From assembly GCA_003490025.1 (NCBI GenBank), contig DNJC01000153.1, positions 927-64,926 of the forward strand: a stretch of 64,000 bases of DNA, written 5' to 3'. Below are positions 49,420 through 57,723 of this stretch, one piece after another. The stretch is from Geobacter sp. (GTDB lineage: Bacteria > Desulfobacterota > Desulfuromonadia > Geobacterales > Geobacteraceae). The notes beneath the pieces were generated by a model that was not told the origin of the DNA, ran no database searches, and worked only from the letters and a program-made list of their open reading frames with translations. A program made the position numbers and the translations under genes. Within the stretch, counting starts at the first letter, position 1; every line of letters begins with the position of its first letter.

Positions 49420-50544
49420 ATGACTGCTCAATTCTCCATAGTGATCATCGACCAGAACAAGGTCTCAAGGGAATCGATACTCTCCACCCTGCGAGGCTAC
49501 TCGGACTCCATAACGCTCGCGGGTTCAGTGGAGCATTTCACCAGCAATGCATCTGCGGCACAAACACAGGCGCCCAACGTCGTGTTCCTGGGGGTGGAAA
49601 ACGTCCAGCAGGGGATCGAGGACATCCGGGCCCTCACGGCCAGGTGCCCCAGGGCCTCGGTGATCGCCTGCTCGTCCGAAAAGAACGTGGAGGGTTTCCT
49701 GGCGCTCATGCGCGCGGGGGCGGTAGAGTACCTGCTGCGCCCGGTGGACCAGGATGAGCTGAAGCAGTCCCTGCTGAAGGCAAGCCGCTTCCTAAGCGCC
49801 GCCCCCGAAGTAGCGGCCCCTTCAGGAGAGATCATCACCCTCTACAACCCGATCGGAGGGATGGGAACAACCACGATCGCGGTCAATCTCGCCGCGGCCC
49901 TGGCCGACGGGGGGACCAAAGTCGCGCTGGTCGACCTGAACCTGGAGGCGGGTGACGTGAATACCTTCCTGAACGTCAACCCTACTTACACCCTGGGGAG
50001 CGTCACCACCAATATAGAGCGGCTGGACGCGAACTTCCTGATGAGCGTCATGACGCGCCACTCTTCGGGCCCGTACATACTCACGGAACCGCTGGACGTC
50101 GACGAGGCGGTCTCCATCACCCCGGAGCAGGTGCAACGGGTCATGGAACTTCTCAGGCGTATATTCAGGTACGTGATCGTCGACTGCGTAGGGCAGCTGG
50201 GCGGGTGCAACCTTTCCATCTTCCGAAGCTCCAACCTCGTCCTTTTCACCACGACCCTGAGCCTCCCCACGCTGAAGAACACCAAGAGGTACCTCTCGGC
50301 CATGGCGGCGAAGGGGTTTGGCGGCGACCGGGTCAAACTGGTGGTGAACCGGCACCTCCCCAAGTCCGATATCCAGCTAAAGGACGCGGAGAAGGTACTC
50401 GGCATGCAGGTGTACCAGGCGATACCCAACGAGTACGCGGACGTGGTCGCCTCCATCAACAAGGGGATGCCCCTGGTGAAGCTGCTCCCCAGGTCCCCGG
50501 TCAGCAAGGCGATACAGAGTCTAGCAGAGCGCGTGAAGGGATGA
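49420..50544 (+). CDS. cpaE: CpaE/TadZ: pseudo-receiver plus atypical MinD-like ATPase
   Basis: 374 residues. The N-terminal ~120 residues are receiver-like, but the phospho-acceptor position reads FLGVEN, so it should not be phosphorylated. The C-terminal ParA/MinD domain has P-loop NPIGGMGTTT (143-152); both signature lysines are absent, as in other TadZ proteins with atypical Walker boxes. VALVDLNLEAGDV and VIVDCVGQLGGC are the other nucleotide-site strands. TadZ localises the Tad machine at the cell pole. It is followed after 62 nt by cpaF. Confidence 0.92.
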   Translation: MTAQFSIVIIDQNKVSRESILSTLRGYSDSITLAGSVEHFTSNASAAQTQAPNVVFLGVENVQQGIEDIRALTARCPRASVIACSSEKNVEGFLALMRAGAVEYLLRPVDQDELKQSLLKASRFLSAAPEVAAPSGEIITLYNPIGGMGTTTIAVNLAAALADGGTKVALVDLNLEAGDVNTFLNVNPTYTLGSVTTNIERLDANFLMSVMTRHSSGPYILTEPLDVDEAVSITPEQVQRVMELLRRIFRYVIVDCVGQLGGCNLSIFRSSNLVLFTTTLSLPTLKNTKRYLSAMAAKGFGGDRVKLVVNRHLPKSDIQLKDAEKVLGMQVYQAIPNEYADVVASINKGMPLVKLLPRSPVSKAIQSLAERVKG

Positions 50545-50606
50545 TCCCCCCAGCGAAGCGGAGCAGGAGAAAAAGGGGAAGCGTCAACCGCTCGAAGGAG
50601 AACCAC

Positions 50607-51923
50607 ATGCTGCAGGACAACCCGATCAATTTACCTGCCCAGCAGGCTGCGACAACCGCCGACAGCGAGCAGTTCAAGGAGATGAAAATCCGGATCCACC
50701 GGCGCCTGATCGACAGCATCGACCTGGCGAAGATGGATTTGATGAGAAACAGCGAGGTGGTGAGCCAGATCCGGAGCGTGATAGAGAACCTCATCATCGG
50801 CGAAGGTGTGCCGCTGAACCAGGCGGAAAGGGACAGGCTGATCGTCGAGATCCAGCACGAAACCTTCGGCCTGGGTCCTCTCGAGCCGCTTCTGGCGGAC
50901 GACGAGATATCGGACATCCTGGTGAACAGCTCTTCCATGGTCTACGTGGAAAGGAGGGGACGGCTGACAAAGACCGAGGTGCGCTTTCGCGACAACGCCC
51001 ACCTGATGCAGATCATCGAACGGATCGTCTCCAAGGTGGGAAGAAGGATCGACGAATCGTCGCCGTACGTAGACGCCAGGCTCCCAGATGGGTCGAGGGT
51101 TAACGCCATCATACCTCCCCTCGCCCTCGACGGCCCCGTGCTTTCCATACGCCGCTTCGGACGCGAACCGCTCACCATAAAAAACCTGATCCAGCTGGGG
51201 ACCCTGGACGAAAGGATGGCACAACTGCTGGAAGCGGCGGTGCAGAGCAGGTTGAACATCCTGATATCCGGCGGGACCGGCACCGGCAAGACGACACTTC
51301 TGAACGTCCTTTCCGCGTACATACCGGAGGGGGAGCGAGTGGTCAGCATCGAGGACTCCGCCGAACTGCACCTGAAGCAGGAGCATGTGGTGAGGCTGGA
51401 GACAAGACCCCCGAACCTGGAAGGAAGGGGGGAGGTGACCTCCAGGGAGCTTTTGAGAAACGCCCTGAGGATGCGCCCGGACAGGATCATCATAGGCGAG
51501 GTTCGCGGCGGAGAGGCGCTGGACCTGCTGCAGGCGATGAATACCGGGCATGACGGCTCCCTTTCTACAGTGCATGCCAACACCACCCGCGACGCCCTCT
51601 CCCGCCTTGAGACCATGGTCCTCATGGCTGGGATCGACCTCCCGGAAAGGGCGATAAAGGAGCAGATCGCCTCGGCGCTGAACTTGGTGCTCCAGTTGGT
51701 CAGATTCTCGGACGGCACACGAAAGATCGTCAAACTGTCGGAGATCACCGGCATGGAAGGGAACACCGTCGTGATGCAAGACATAATCGTCTACCACCAA
51801 AGGGGAATCGACAGGGAGGGGAAAGTGGTCGGGCAGTTCAAGGCAACCGGTGTGAGGCCGCTTTTCGCCGAGCGTTTCCGGCTTTCCGGGTTCGAGCTTC
51901 CGCGCGGGATTTTCGAGGAATAG
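50607..51923 (+). CDS. cpaF: Tad pilus secretion ATPase CpaF (TadA)
   Basis: 438 residues from the ATG at 50607 with GAAGGAG upstream; the frame is open much earlier, in conflict with cpaE. T2SE/VirB11-like motor: PYVDARLPDGSRVNAIIPP, Walker A SGGTGTGKTT (221-230), Asp box VSIEDSAEL, Walker B RPDRIIIGEVRGGEAL, and His box GHDGSLSTVHANT. It powers pilin extrusion, and in Tad systems also retraction. 9 nt before tadB. Confidence 0.96.
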   Translation: MLQDNPINLPAQQAATTADSEQFKEMKIRIHRRLIDSIDLAKMDLMRNSEVVSQIRSVIENLIIGEGVPLNQAERDRLIVEIQHETFGLGPLEPLLADDEISDILVNSSSMVYVERRGRLTKTEVRFRDNAHLMQIIERIVSKVGRRIDESSPYVDARLPDGSRVNAIIPPLALDGPVLSIRRFGREPLTIKNLIQLGTLDERMAQLLEAAVQSRLNILISGGTGTGKTTLLNVLSAYIPEGERVVSIEDSAELHLKQEHVVRLETRPPNLEGRGEVTSRELLRNALRMRPDRIIIGEVRGGEALDLLQAMNTGHDGSLSTVHANTTRDALSRLETMVLMAGIDLPERAIKEQIASALNLVLQLVRFSDGTRKIVKLSEITGMEGNTVVMQDIIVYHQRGIDREGKVVGQFKATGVRPLFAERFRLSGFELPRGIFEE

Positions 51924-51932
51924 GAGAGGCAC

Positions 51933-52892
51933 ATGCTTGTTCCCATCTCGGCCCTGATATTTCTCACCGTCTTTTGCGCCATGCTCGCCGTCGTCCTTTA
52001 CCTCCAGGAGAGGCAGTCGTCTCCCAGGACAGAGCTGAAAAGACGGCTGCACCGGATGGCAACGCACAGAAGCAGCGACCTTCCGGAATCAGGCACCGCA
52101 ATAACCAGGGAGACCCAGTGGGCCGACCAAGTCTTTGCCCGCCTGCCGGTCACGGCCGATCTGGCAACGAAGCTCGACCGTGCCGGACTGGACACCACGC
52201 CGACGATCTTTGTCGGGGTCGCCGCCTCGGTCGCGCTATTGCTGACCGCCGCAGTCGCCATGCGGACTGGCATCTTACTTGCCGCAGCGGTGGCAGCGGC
52301 AACGGTGCCGCTTGTCGCAGCGTTGCTTCTCAGATTCAAGACGGAGAAAAGGAACCTGAAGTTCACCGAGCAGTTTCCGGACGCATTAACCATGATCTCG
52401 CGGTCGTTGCGGGCCGGACACTCCTTCACCACCGCAATCCAGCTGGTGGGGCAGGAAATCCCACCGCCGGTCGGACCGCTTTTCAAGACAGCGTACGATC
52501 AGCAGCAGCTCGGCCTGAGGATGACGGACGCCCTGAACGACCTGAACCAGAGGATAGAAAGCCTGGACCTCAGGTTCTTCACCACCGCCATCTCCATCAA
52601 CAGCGACGTCGGCGGCAACCTCTCCGAGGTACTGGACAAGCTGGCGCTCACCATCAAGGACCGGCTCAGGATACGAAGACAGGTCAAGGTCTTTACGGCA
52701 CAGGGGAGGATGTCCGGTTACGTGCTGGGGGCGCTTCCGCTGGTGGCCCTGGTGATGTTCAGTGTGGTGAACCCGGAATACGAGTCGGCGCTCATAAAGG
52801 AACCGCTGGGAAAATACATCCTGATGTTCGCCGCCTTCATGCAGCTCGCCGGCCTGATGATAATCAGGAAGATCATAAGAATCAGAATATAG
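51933..52892 (+). CDS. tadB: Tad pilus inner-membrane platform protein TadB
   Basis: 319 residues, AGGAGAGG upstream of the ATG. N-terminal membrane helix (about 4-24), two helices near 90-130, then the T2SSF (GspF) cytoplasmic domain with FTEQFPDALTMISRSLRAGHSFTTAIQLVG and SLDLRFFTTAISINSDVGGNLSEVL, and C-terminal helices. It is the inner-membrane anchor for the CpaF ATPase. Paired directly with tadC downstream. Confidence 0.94.
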   Translation: MLVPISALIFLTVFCAMLAVVLYLQERQSSPRTELKRRLHRMATHRSSDLPESGTAITRETQWADQVFARLPVTADLATKLDRAGLDTTPTIFVGVAASVALLLTAAVAMRTGILLAAAVAAATVPLVAALLLRFKTEKRNLKFTEQFPDALTMISRSLRAGHSFTTAIQLVGQEIPPPVGPLFKTAYDQQQLGLRMTDALNDLNQRIESLDLRFFTTAISINSDVGGNLSEVLDKLALTIKDRLRIRRQVKVFTAQGRMSGYVLGALPLVALVMFSVVNPEYESALIKEPLGKYILMFAAFMQLAGLMIIRKIIRIRI

Positions 52893-52901
52893 GTGGGAAC
52901 C

Positions 52902-53810
52902 ATGCTCTACCTGATCACAGTGTCCATATTCGTTTCGGTCCTGCTGCTGGGCATAGCCGTCTCGTATCATTTCCTGGCTGCCAGGAGCACCGTTGCCCGG
53001 AGGCTCGAGAGCTTCTTTCCCGCAGAGAGCGAAACTCTGGCCCGGGAACCGGAATCCGGGACCTGGGACAGCAAGCTGCGCCGCATCGGAGAGAGGGTGA
53101 AGCTGCCGGAAAAAGAGCGGTCAAAGTACATGAAGATGTTGGTGGCGGCGGGCCACCGCAGGGACTCGGTATACCTGTTCTTCGGCAGCAAGGTCCTTCT
53201 GGCCTGCGGGCTCCCCTCGCTGTACATCCTCTTTTTCGTCGCGCCAAGGAGCGCCTATTTCTCCACCGAGGCCCTGATCGCCATGGCCGTCTGCGCCATC
53301 ATAGGTTATCTGCTCCCGAGCTACTGGCTGTACTCTGCTATCAAGAAGCGCCAGGAACTTATCTTCCACACGCTTCCCGACATTCTCGATCTGGTGATGA
53401 TATGTGTCGAGGCGGGCGTGAGCATGGACGCCGCCCTGATAAGGGCAACGGACATACCGCAGTTCGACAACAACCCGCTGGCCGAGGAGATAAAGGTGGT
53501 CACCAGGGAGACCAGGGCCGGCAAGCCACGCATAGAGGCGCTGAAGGACATGGCCGAGCGGACCATGGTGGACGACGTGAGGCTGTTCGTGACCATGCTG
53601 GCGCAGACGGAGAGATTCGGAACCAGCCTGAGCCAGGCGCTGCGCACCTTCGCCGACGAACTGAGATTGAAAAGAAGACAAATCGCCGAAGAGGCTGCCG
53701 CAAAAACCACCATCAAGATCATTTTCCCGCTGATACTGTTCATCTTTCCCGCACTGCTGGTGGTGATACTCGGTCCTGCGATGGTCCAGATAAGCAAGAT
53801 CTTCAAGTGA
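52902..53810 (+). CDS. tadC: Tad pilus inner-membrane platform protein TadC
   Basis: 302 residues from the ATG at 52902 with GGTGGG upstream; a GTG at 52893, right after the tadB stop, is an alternative. A single N-terminal helix, two central helices (about 100-140) and a T2SSF domain (FHTLPDILDLVMICVEAGVSMDAAL, FVTMLAQTERFGTSLSQALRTFADE) precede the C-terminal membrane segments. A shorter, diverged partner of TadB. Its last helix ends near the signature MVQISKIFK. Confidence 0.93.
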   Translation: MLYLITVSIFVSVLLLGIAVSYHFLAARSTVARRLESFFPAESETLAREPESGTWDSKLRRIGERVKLPEKERSKYMKMLVAAGHRRDSVYLFFGSKVLLACGLPSLYILFFVAPRSAYFSTEALIAMAVCAIIGYLLPSYWLYSAIKKRQELIFHTLPDILDLVMICVEAGVSMDAALIRATDIPQFDNNPLAEEIKVVTRETRAGKPRIEALKDMAERTMVDDVRLFVTMLAQTERFGTSLSQALRTFADELRLKRRQIAEEAAAKTTIKIIFPLILFIFPALLVVILGPAMVQISKIFK

Positions 53811-53855
53811 TCCGCCGAAACTGGCGGGCCGAAGCGTGCAAACAAGGGCGAAACT

Positions 53856-53869
53856 AAAGGAGGTGATCC
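53856..53869 (+). promoter_or_regulatory. Exceptionally long Shine-Dalgarno sequence
   Basis: AAAGGAGGTGATCC (14 nt) is fully complementary to the conserved 3' end of 16S rRNA and lies just before a GTG start at 53872. Its length far exceeds the sites seen elsewhere in the window and decides the start of the small gene below. Confidence 0.8.
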
Positions 53870-53871
53870 CC

Positions 53872-53955
53872 GTGAATGTCGACTTCAATACTTTTATCCT
53901 GCTCATCATCTCTGTCCAGCTGGCACTGACCTACGTGAAACTGGCGAAAAAGTAG
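53872..53955 (+). CDS. 27-residue membrane peptide downstream of tadC
   Basis: GTG start at 53872 directly behind the 14-nt Shine-Dalgarno. The product is one hydrophobic helix (FILLIISVQLALTYV) with an acidic N-side (NVDFN) and a basic C-end (KLAKK), as in small single-pass regulators of membrane complexes. It lies 61 nt after tadC in the same direction. The ribosome site and clean helix make a real gene likely, but no family is recognised. A role in the Tad platform or in the next genes is only suggested by position. Confidence 0.6.
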   Translation: MNVDFNTFILLIISVQLALTYVKLAKK

Positions 53956-54077
53956 CGGCCCCTCCCGGCGTCCCGTCTCCGCGGATCTCACATCACGGGG
54001 CGGGATTGCCGGTCCCAGGAGAGCGCGCCACCGTCGCGGTAGCGCACGAACGCAGGCATCGTTGATGCGGAGGCAGT

Positions 54078-55016
54078 ATGGACACCATCAGGAAATGCGG
54101 ATTGATTATAGTGCCGGTTCTCCTTCTTTTACTTTCGGCCTGCGGCAGCAGTTCCAGTGGAACCGGAGCCGACCCGCTGAGCAATGGGACGAACAGCAAC
54201 CAGACCGATCAAACCAGCACGCCGGTCACCGCCGTGGACCCCACGGTGAGCCTGGTACTGGAAACAGACCTGGCGAAGCCAACCGAACTGAGCACTCTGC
54301 CACAGGTCGACGCCAACATCGGCACGGTGCTGCTCACGGGCAGGATGCTGAACATGGGGGAATCCGTACTTTTAGATCCGACCACCAACGCGCCGATAGG
54401 GCAAGGGGCTCCCATCCCGAACCAGCTGATCAGCTTCAACGTCGTGGCGGGCCCCGCAGCGATCGGCTATTCTACACCGGTGACGGACAGAAATGGCGAG
54501 GCATTCGCCGTCCTCACCACGGGAAACGCCGACTACACCACAAACGTCATCGTAGAAGCGTCGGCTACCTTGAGCGGGAAGATCTACCGCGCCTACACCC
54601 AGTTCCAGATCGTGCGGGGCACCGGGAAGATCGAGCTGGCAAACGATGTCAACGTCCCCGAGTACAGGCTCCCTTCCACCTACCCGGTCGGAGCCGAGTT
54701 CGACATACTGCACCAGTTTTCGTTCCTGCTCACCGACTCCAACGGCAATCCCCGGGTCGGCGTCCCGGTAACCCTGTCCGTACACAGTTCCATACCAGAC
54801 GTTCCGGTCTTCCTGGACTACACGACCATCCGCACCGGGTCCGATGGCGTCGGCTGGTTCAACGCAAGGGTGACGCTCTACGCCCCGGGCCCCGGCCTGA
54901 TGAATTCCGCGTCGGTGATATACAAAGCGAGGACCAACGACAGCTACCCCCTCATCAATTACAAGGGAAGCCTCTACAAGGTGGTCCAGGATAAGCTATC
55001 GTCCGCGTCCAAGTAG
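54078..55016 (+). CDS. Lipoprotein with Ig-like (invasin-type) repeats
   Basis: 312 residues, GCGGAGGC upstream. Lipobox LLSACG, then a Ser/Thr/Asn-rich linker (about 22-55). The body has two beta-sandwich-like units with PNQLISFNVVAG...DRNGEAFAVLTTG and LTDSNGNPRVGVPVTLSV...GSDGVGWFNARVTL. This is the Big_1/invasin pattern in which a substitution pattern N-G-x-P is followed by a G-x-A-x-V strand. Probably an outer-membrane or surface lipoprotein. It follows the tad core and heads a string of envelope genes in the same direction. Confidence 0.78.
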   Translation: MDTIRKCGLIIVPVLLLLLSACGSSSSGTGADPLSNGTNSNQTDQTSTPVTAVDPTVSLVLETDLAKPTELSTLPQVDANIGTVLLTGRMLNMGESVLLDPTTNAPIGQGAPIPNQLISFNVVAGPAAIGYSTPVTDRNGEAFAVLTTGNADYTTNVIVEASATLSGKIYRAYTQFQIVRGTGKIELANDVNVPEYRLPSTYPVGAEFDILHQFSFLLTDSNGNPRVGVPVTLSVHSSIPDVPVFLDYTTIRTGSDGVGWFNARVTLYAPGPGLMNSASVIYKARTNDSYPLINYKGSLYKVVQDKLSSASK

Positions 55017-55056
55017 TCCTACCGGGAATCCCAATCATTCCAAAGCGGGGGGAACG

Positions 55057-55686
55057 ATGCGCAGAATCATTATGATGACAGCAGTGGGTTTGGTACTCAT
55101 TTCGACAGCCGCCAGCGCCGAAAGCATCGCCGGAAGGTTCGGCATAACAGGCAAAGCCGGGGTCCTGGCGCCGCTGCGGAACCATTTCATCAGCAGCGAC
55201 ACCATCAGCAGCACGTCGGAAGGAAAGGAGAGCTTCGCCGGCGGCGGCGGGTTCATCTATGGCATCGGGGACCACACGGCGCTCGAAATCGAGGCGCTGC
55301 GGGTCCCCAACATGGACGTGGAGCTGGCGGGGAGCAAGGTGTACGAGGCGTCGCTCACCGACCTCTCCGTTGGGCTGCAGTACCGGTTTGCCCCTGACAG
55401 CCGCCTGGTCCCCCTGATCGGCGCGGGAGCCGACTTCATCAAGGGCGAACTCAGCAGCACCACCGGGGCGAGCTACAGCATGGACTGGACCGTAGGGGGC
55501 CATGTCAACGCGGGAGCGGACTGGTTTATCACCAGGGGGATTGCCTTCAGCATCGACCTGCGCGGCATCTACACGACGCGGGGAACCATCAAGGCGGGCG
55601 ACACCAAGGTAGGAAGGTACGACCCCTTGAGCATCGTGGGGACGCTGGGGTTTAGGCTTTTCCTGCCGGAATCCGCGTACCGTTAG
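55057..55686 (+). CDS. Small outer-membrane beta-barrel protein (OmpW/OmpA-like)
   Basis: 209 residues, GGGGGGAACG upstream. The signal peptide ends at ASAES. The mature chain is eight-strand-barrel-like: RFGITGKAGVLAPL, GGGFIYGIGDHTALEIEAL, VGLQYRFAPDSRLVPLIGAGADF, HVNAGADWFITRGIAFSIDLRG and a final TLGFRLFL strand, close to the OmpW/porin-like small-barrel families. A last-residue Arg-Tyr-type end is atypical for BAM recognition (it ends AYR). The DUF192 gene starts immediately at its stop. Confidence 0.82.
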   Translation: MRRIIMMTAVGLVLISTAASAESIAGRFGITGKAGVLAPLRNHFISSDTISSTSEGKESFAGGGGFIYGIGDHTALEIEALRVPNMDVELAGSKVYEASLTDLSVGLQYRFAPDSRLVPLIGAGADFIKGELSSTTGASYSMDWTVGGHVNAGADWFITRGIAFSIDLRGIYTTRGTIKAGDTKVGRYDPLSIVGTLGFRLFLPESAYR

Positions 55687-56028
55687 ATGAAGGCGATCGA
55701 CCTGAGCACCGGACAGACCGTGGCCCGGACCCTTTCCGTCGCCGAGACCTTCCTGACGCGGGGCAGGGGGCTTCTGGGAAGAAACGGCCTCCCGCGGGGG
55801 GAAGGGCTCCTGATCAGGCCCTGCCGCGGGGTACACACCTTCTTCATGAAGTTCCCGATCGACGTCCTCTTCCTGGATGGCGCCAACCGCGTCGTCGCCA
55901 CGGTGAAGAACCTGAAGCCGCACCGCATCACCAGGATAATCGGTCGGGCCAAAAGCGTGATCGAACTCCCCCCGGGAACCCTCGATGCCTCCGGGACCCG
56001 CGCAGGCAACCGGATCTTGATTGAATGA
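55687..56028 (+). CDS. DUF192 family protein
   Basis: 113 residues with ATG directly after the stop of the barrel gene. DUF192 core: TRGRGLLGRNGLPRGEGLLI, then HTFFMKFPIDVLFLD and GRAKSVIELPPGT. These small beta proteins are widespread; some are exported, but this one shows no signal peptide. In many Tad-bearing bacteria DUF192 genes occur beside tad loci, for reasons unknown. Function not established. Confidence 0.85.
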   Translation: MKAIDLSTGQTVARTLSVAETFLTRGRGLLGRNGLPRGEGLLIRPCRGVHTFFMKFPIDVLFLDGANRVVATVKNLKPHRITRIIGRAKSVIELPPGTLDASGTRAGNRILIE

Positions 56029-56127
56029 ACCGGAACCATTTTCACCTGTGTCCCTGCTGGCTCCCCCGGCGGTTTTGCGCCCGTCCAGCTCTCCTTCCCG
56101 GGGCACGCACCGCCGGAGCCAGCGACC

Positions 56128-57690
56128 ATGGAAACAAAGCGCCCCCTCAGACACAAGCTGATTCCCTCGGTCGCGGACCTCTTCTTCGTGACGGTCCTGT
56201 TCAGCATGTTCTTCACGCGTACCTCCCCCTTGCTGAGCGACGGCGACACGGGATATCACATCCGCGCGGGAGAGCACATCATCAGGACGCGATCCATCCC
56301 TGCGTCGGACATCTTCTCCCTCCACACGCCTCCCCTCCCCTGGACACCGCATGAATGGCTCTCCGAAGTCTGCCTGGCCGCCGTGCACAACGTCCTGGGG
56401 CTTACCGGGGTGGTTGCCTTTTCAGCCCTGCTCCTGGCAGCTACCAGCTACCTCCTGTTCCGGATACTGAGGAGCTACCGGACCAACGTACTCATCGCCA
56501 TACTGGTGACGCTGCTCGCCGTGAGTTCCTCGAAGATCCACTGGCTGGCACGGCCGCACCTGTTTTCGTTGTTGCTGATGGTCGTCTTTCACTACCTGAT
56601 CGAGACGTGGCACAGCAACCGGGCCAACCGTCTCTACCTGCTCCCGCTGCTCATGCTCCTGTGGGTCAACCTGCACGGAGGGTTCATCGCGGGCTTCATA
56701 CTGCTGGGGGCCTACCTGGTCGGGGACCTGGCTAGCCTGGCGCAGGCTCCCGCGGCGGAGCGAAAGGCGTTGCTGCGGAAGCTGTTGCAACTCGGGGGGA
56801 CAACAGCCGCCACCTTCGCCGCCACCCTCCTCAACCCGTCCGGCTACAAAATACTCCTCTTCCCGTTCGCCCTGGTTTCGGACAGCTACATGATGGACCA
56901 CGTGAACGAGTTCCTCTCCCCCAACTTCCACGGCTGGTTCCCTTTCAGGTACCTGCTGCTGGCGCTGATCGCCATCCTTGCCCTGTCGAGAAAACGCCTG
57001 GAGCCGGCCGAGCTGGTACTGGTCATCGTCTTCACCAACATGTCGCTCTACTCCGCCCGCTACATCCCGCTCTTCGCCCTGGTCACCGCCCCGATCCTGA
57101 CCAGGAAAGCGGACGAGACCGAGGGGGGGGGAGGCCGGCTGGCGCGATTCTTCAGGGAGCGGTCGAGGAGGGTAGCGGAGCTGGACGCCATGGCAATCGG
57201 GCACCTCTGGCCCGGCTCCGCTCTCCTGGCAGTGGCTGCCGCCATCTTTTCCGGCCAGGTCACCCACGCCTTCGATGAAAGATGCAAGCCTGTCGCCGCC
57301 TGTGAATTCCTGTTGCGGCAGAAGATACCGGGGAACATGTTCAACAACGACGAGTTCGGAGACTACCTCATCTATCGCAGCTATCCCGCGTACAGAGTCT
57401 TCATCGACGGGAGGCTGGACATGTACGGGTCCGGGAGGCTCAAGGAGTACTACCGCGTAACCTGCTTCGAGCCGGGATGGGAGTCGGTCCTCGAGAAGTA
57501 CGGCGTAACCTGGATCATGTTCGACTCCAACTCCGCGCTCTCCAGGTTCCTGGCCAACGATGAAAGATGGGCGTTGATCTACTCGGACCGCGTCGCCAGC
57601 ATATTCGTGAAAAGGATCCCCCAGAACGCCCCCCTGATCTCCAGGTACAGGAACGTGAAGCAGGTGATCTTTGCCCCCAGGGGAGTCTGA
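56128..57690 (+). CDS. Polytopic membrane protein, GT-C-like
   Basis: 520 residues, GGAGCC before the ATG. About ten predicted membrane helices. The first periplasmic loop DGDTGYHIRAGEHIIRTRSIPASDIFSLHTPPLPWTPHEWLSE has the acidic D/E-rich start typical of GT-C oligosaccharyl/arabinosyl-type transferases. A soluble C-terminal part (about 380-520) contains FNNDEFGDYLIYRSYPAYRVFIDGRLDMYG, a conserved-looking alpha/beta region. It might transfer a lipid-linked sugar to surface proteins or pilins. A GT2 of the polyprenyl-phosphate-sugar-synthase type is encoded two genes downstream, which could supply the donor. Confidence 0.75.
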   Translation: METKRPLRHKLIPSVADLFFVTVLFSMFFTRTSPLLSDGDTGYHIRAGEHIIRTRSIPASDIFSLHTPPLPWTPHEWLSEVCLAAVHNVLGLTGVVAFSALLLAATSYLLFRILRSYRTNVLIAILVTLLAVSSSKIHWLARPHLFSLLLMVVFHYLIETWHSNRANRLYLLPLLMLLWVNLHGGFIAGFILLGAYLVGDLASLAQAPAAERKALLRKLLQLGGTTAATFAATLLNPSGYKILLFPFALVSDSYMMDHVNEFLSPNFHGWFPFRYLLLALIAILALSRKRLEPAELVLVIVFTNMSLYSARYIPLFALVTAPILTRKADETEGGGGRLARFFRERSRRVAELDAMAIGHLWPGSALLAVAAAIFSGQVTHAFDERCKPVAACEFLLRQKIPGNMFNNDEFGDYLIYRSYPAYRVFIDGRLDMYGSGRLKEYYRVTCFEPGWESVLEKYGVTWIMFDSNSALSRFLANDERWALIYSDRVASIFVKRIPQNAPLISRYRNVKQVIFAPRGV

Positions 57691-57723
57691 CCTTGGTAAC
57701 GTAGAGCAAACGGTGCTATCGAC

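Noticed and set aside
51974..53857. A 627-codon rightward frame overlapping tadB and tadC
   Set aside because: It crosses both genes in another frame and lacks membrane segments or a start signal, while TadB and TadC are full length.
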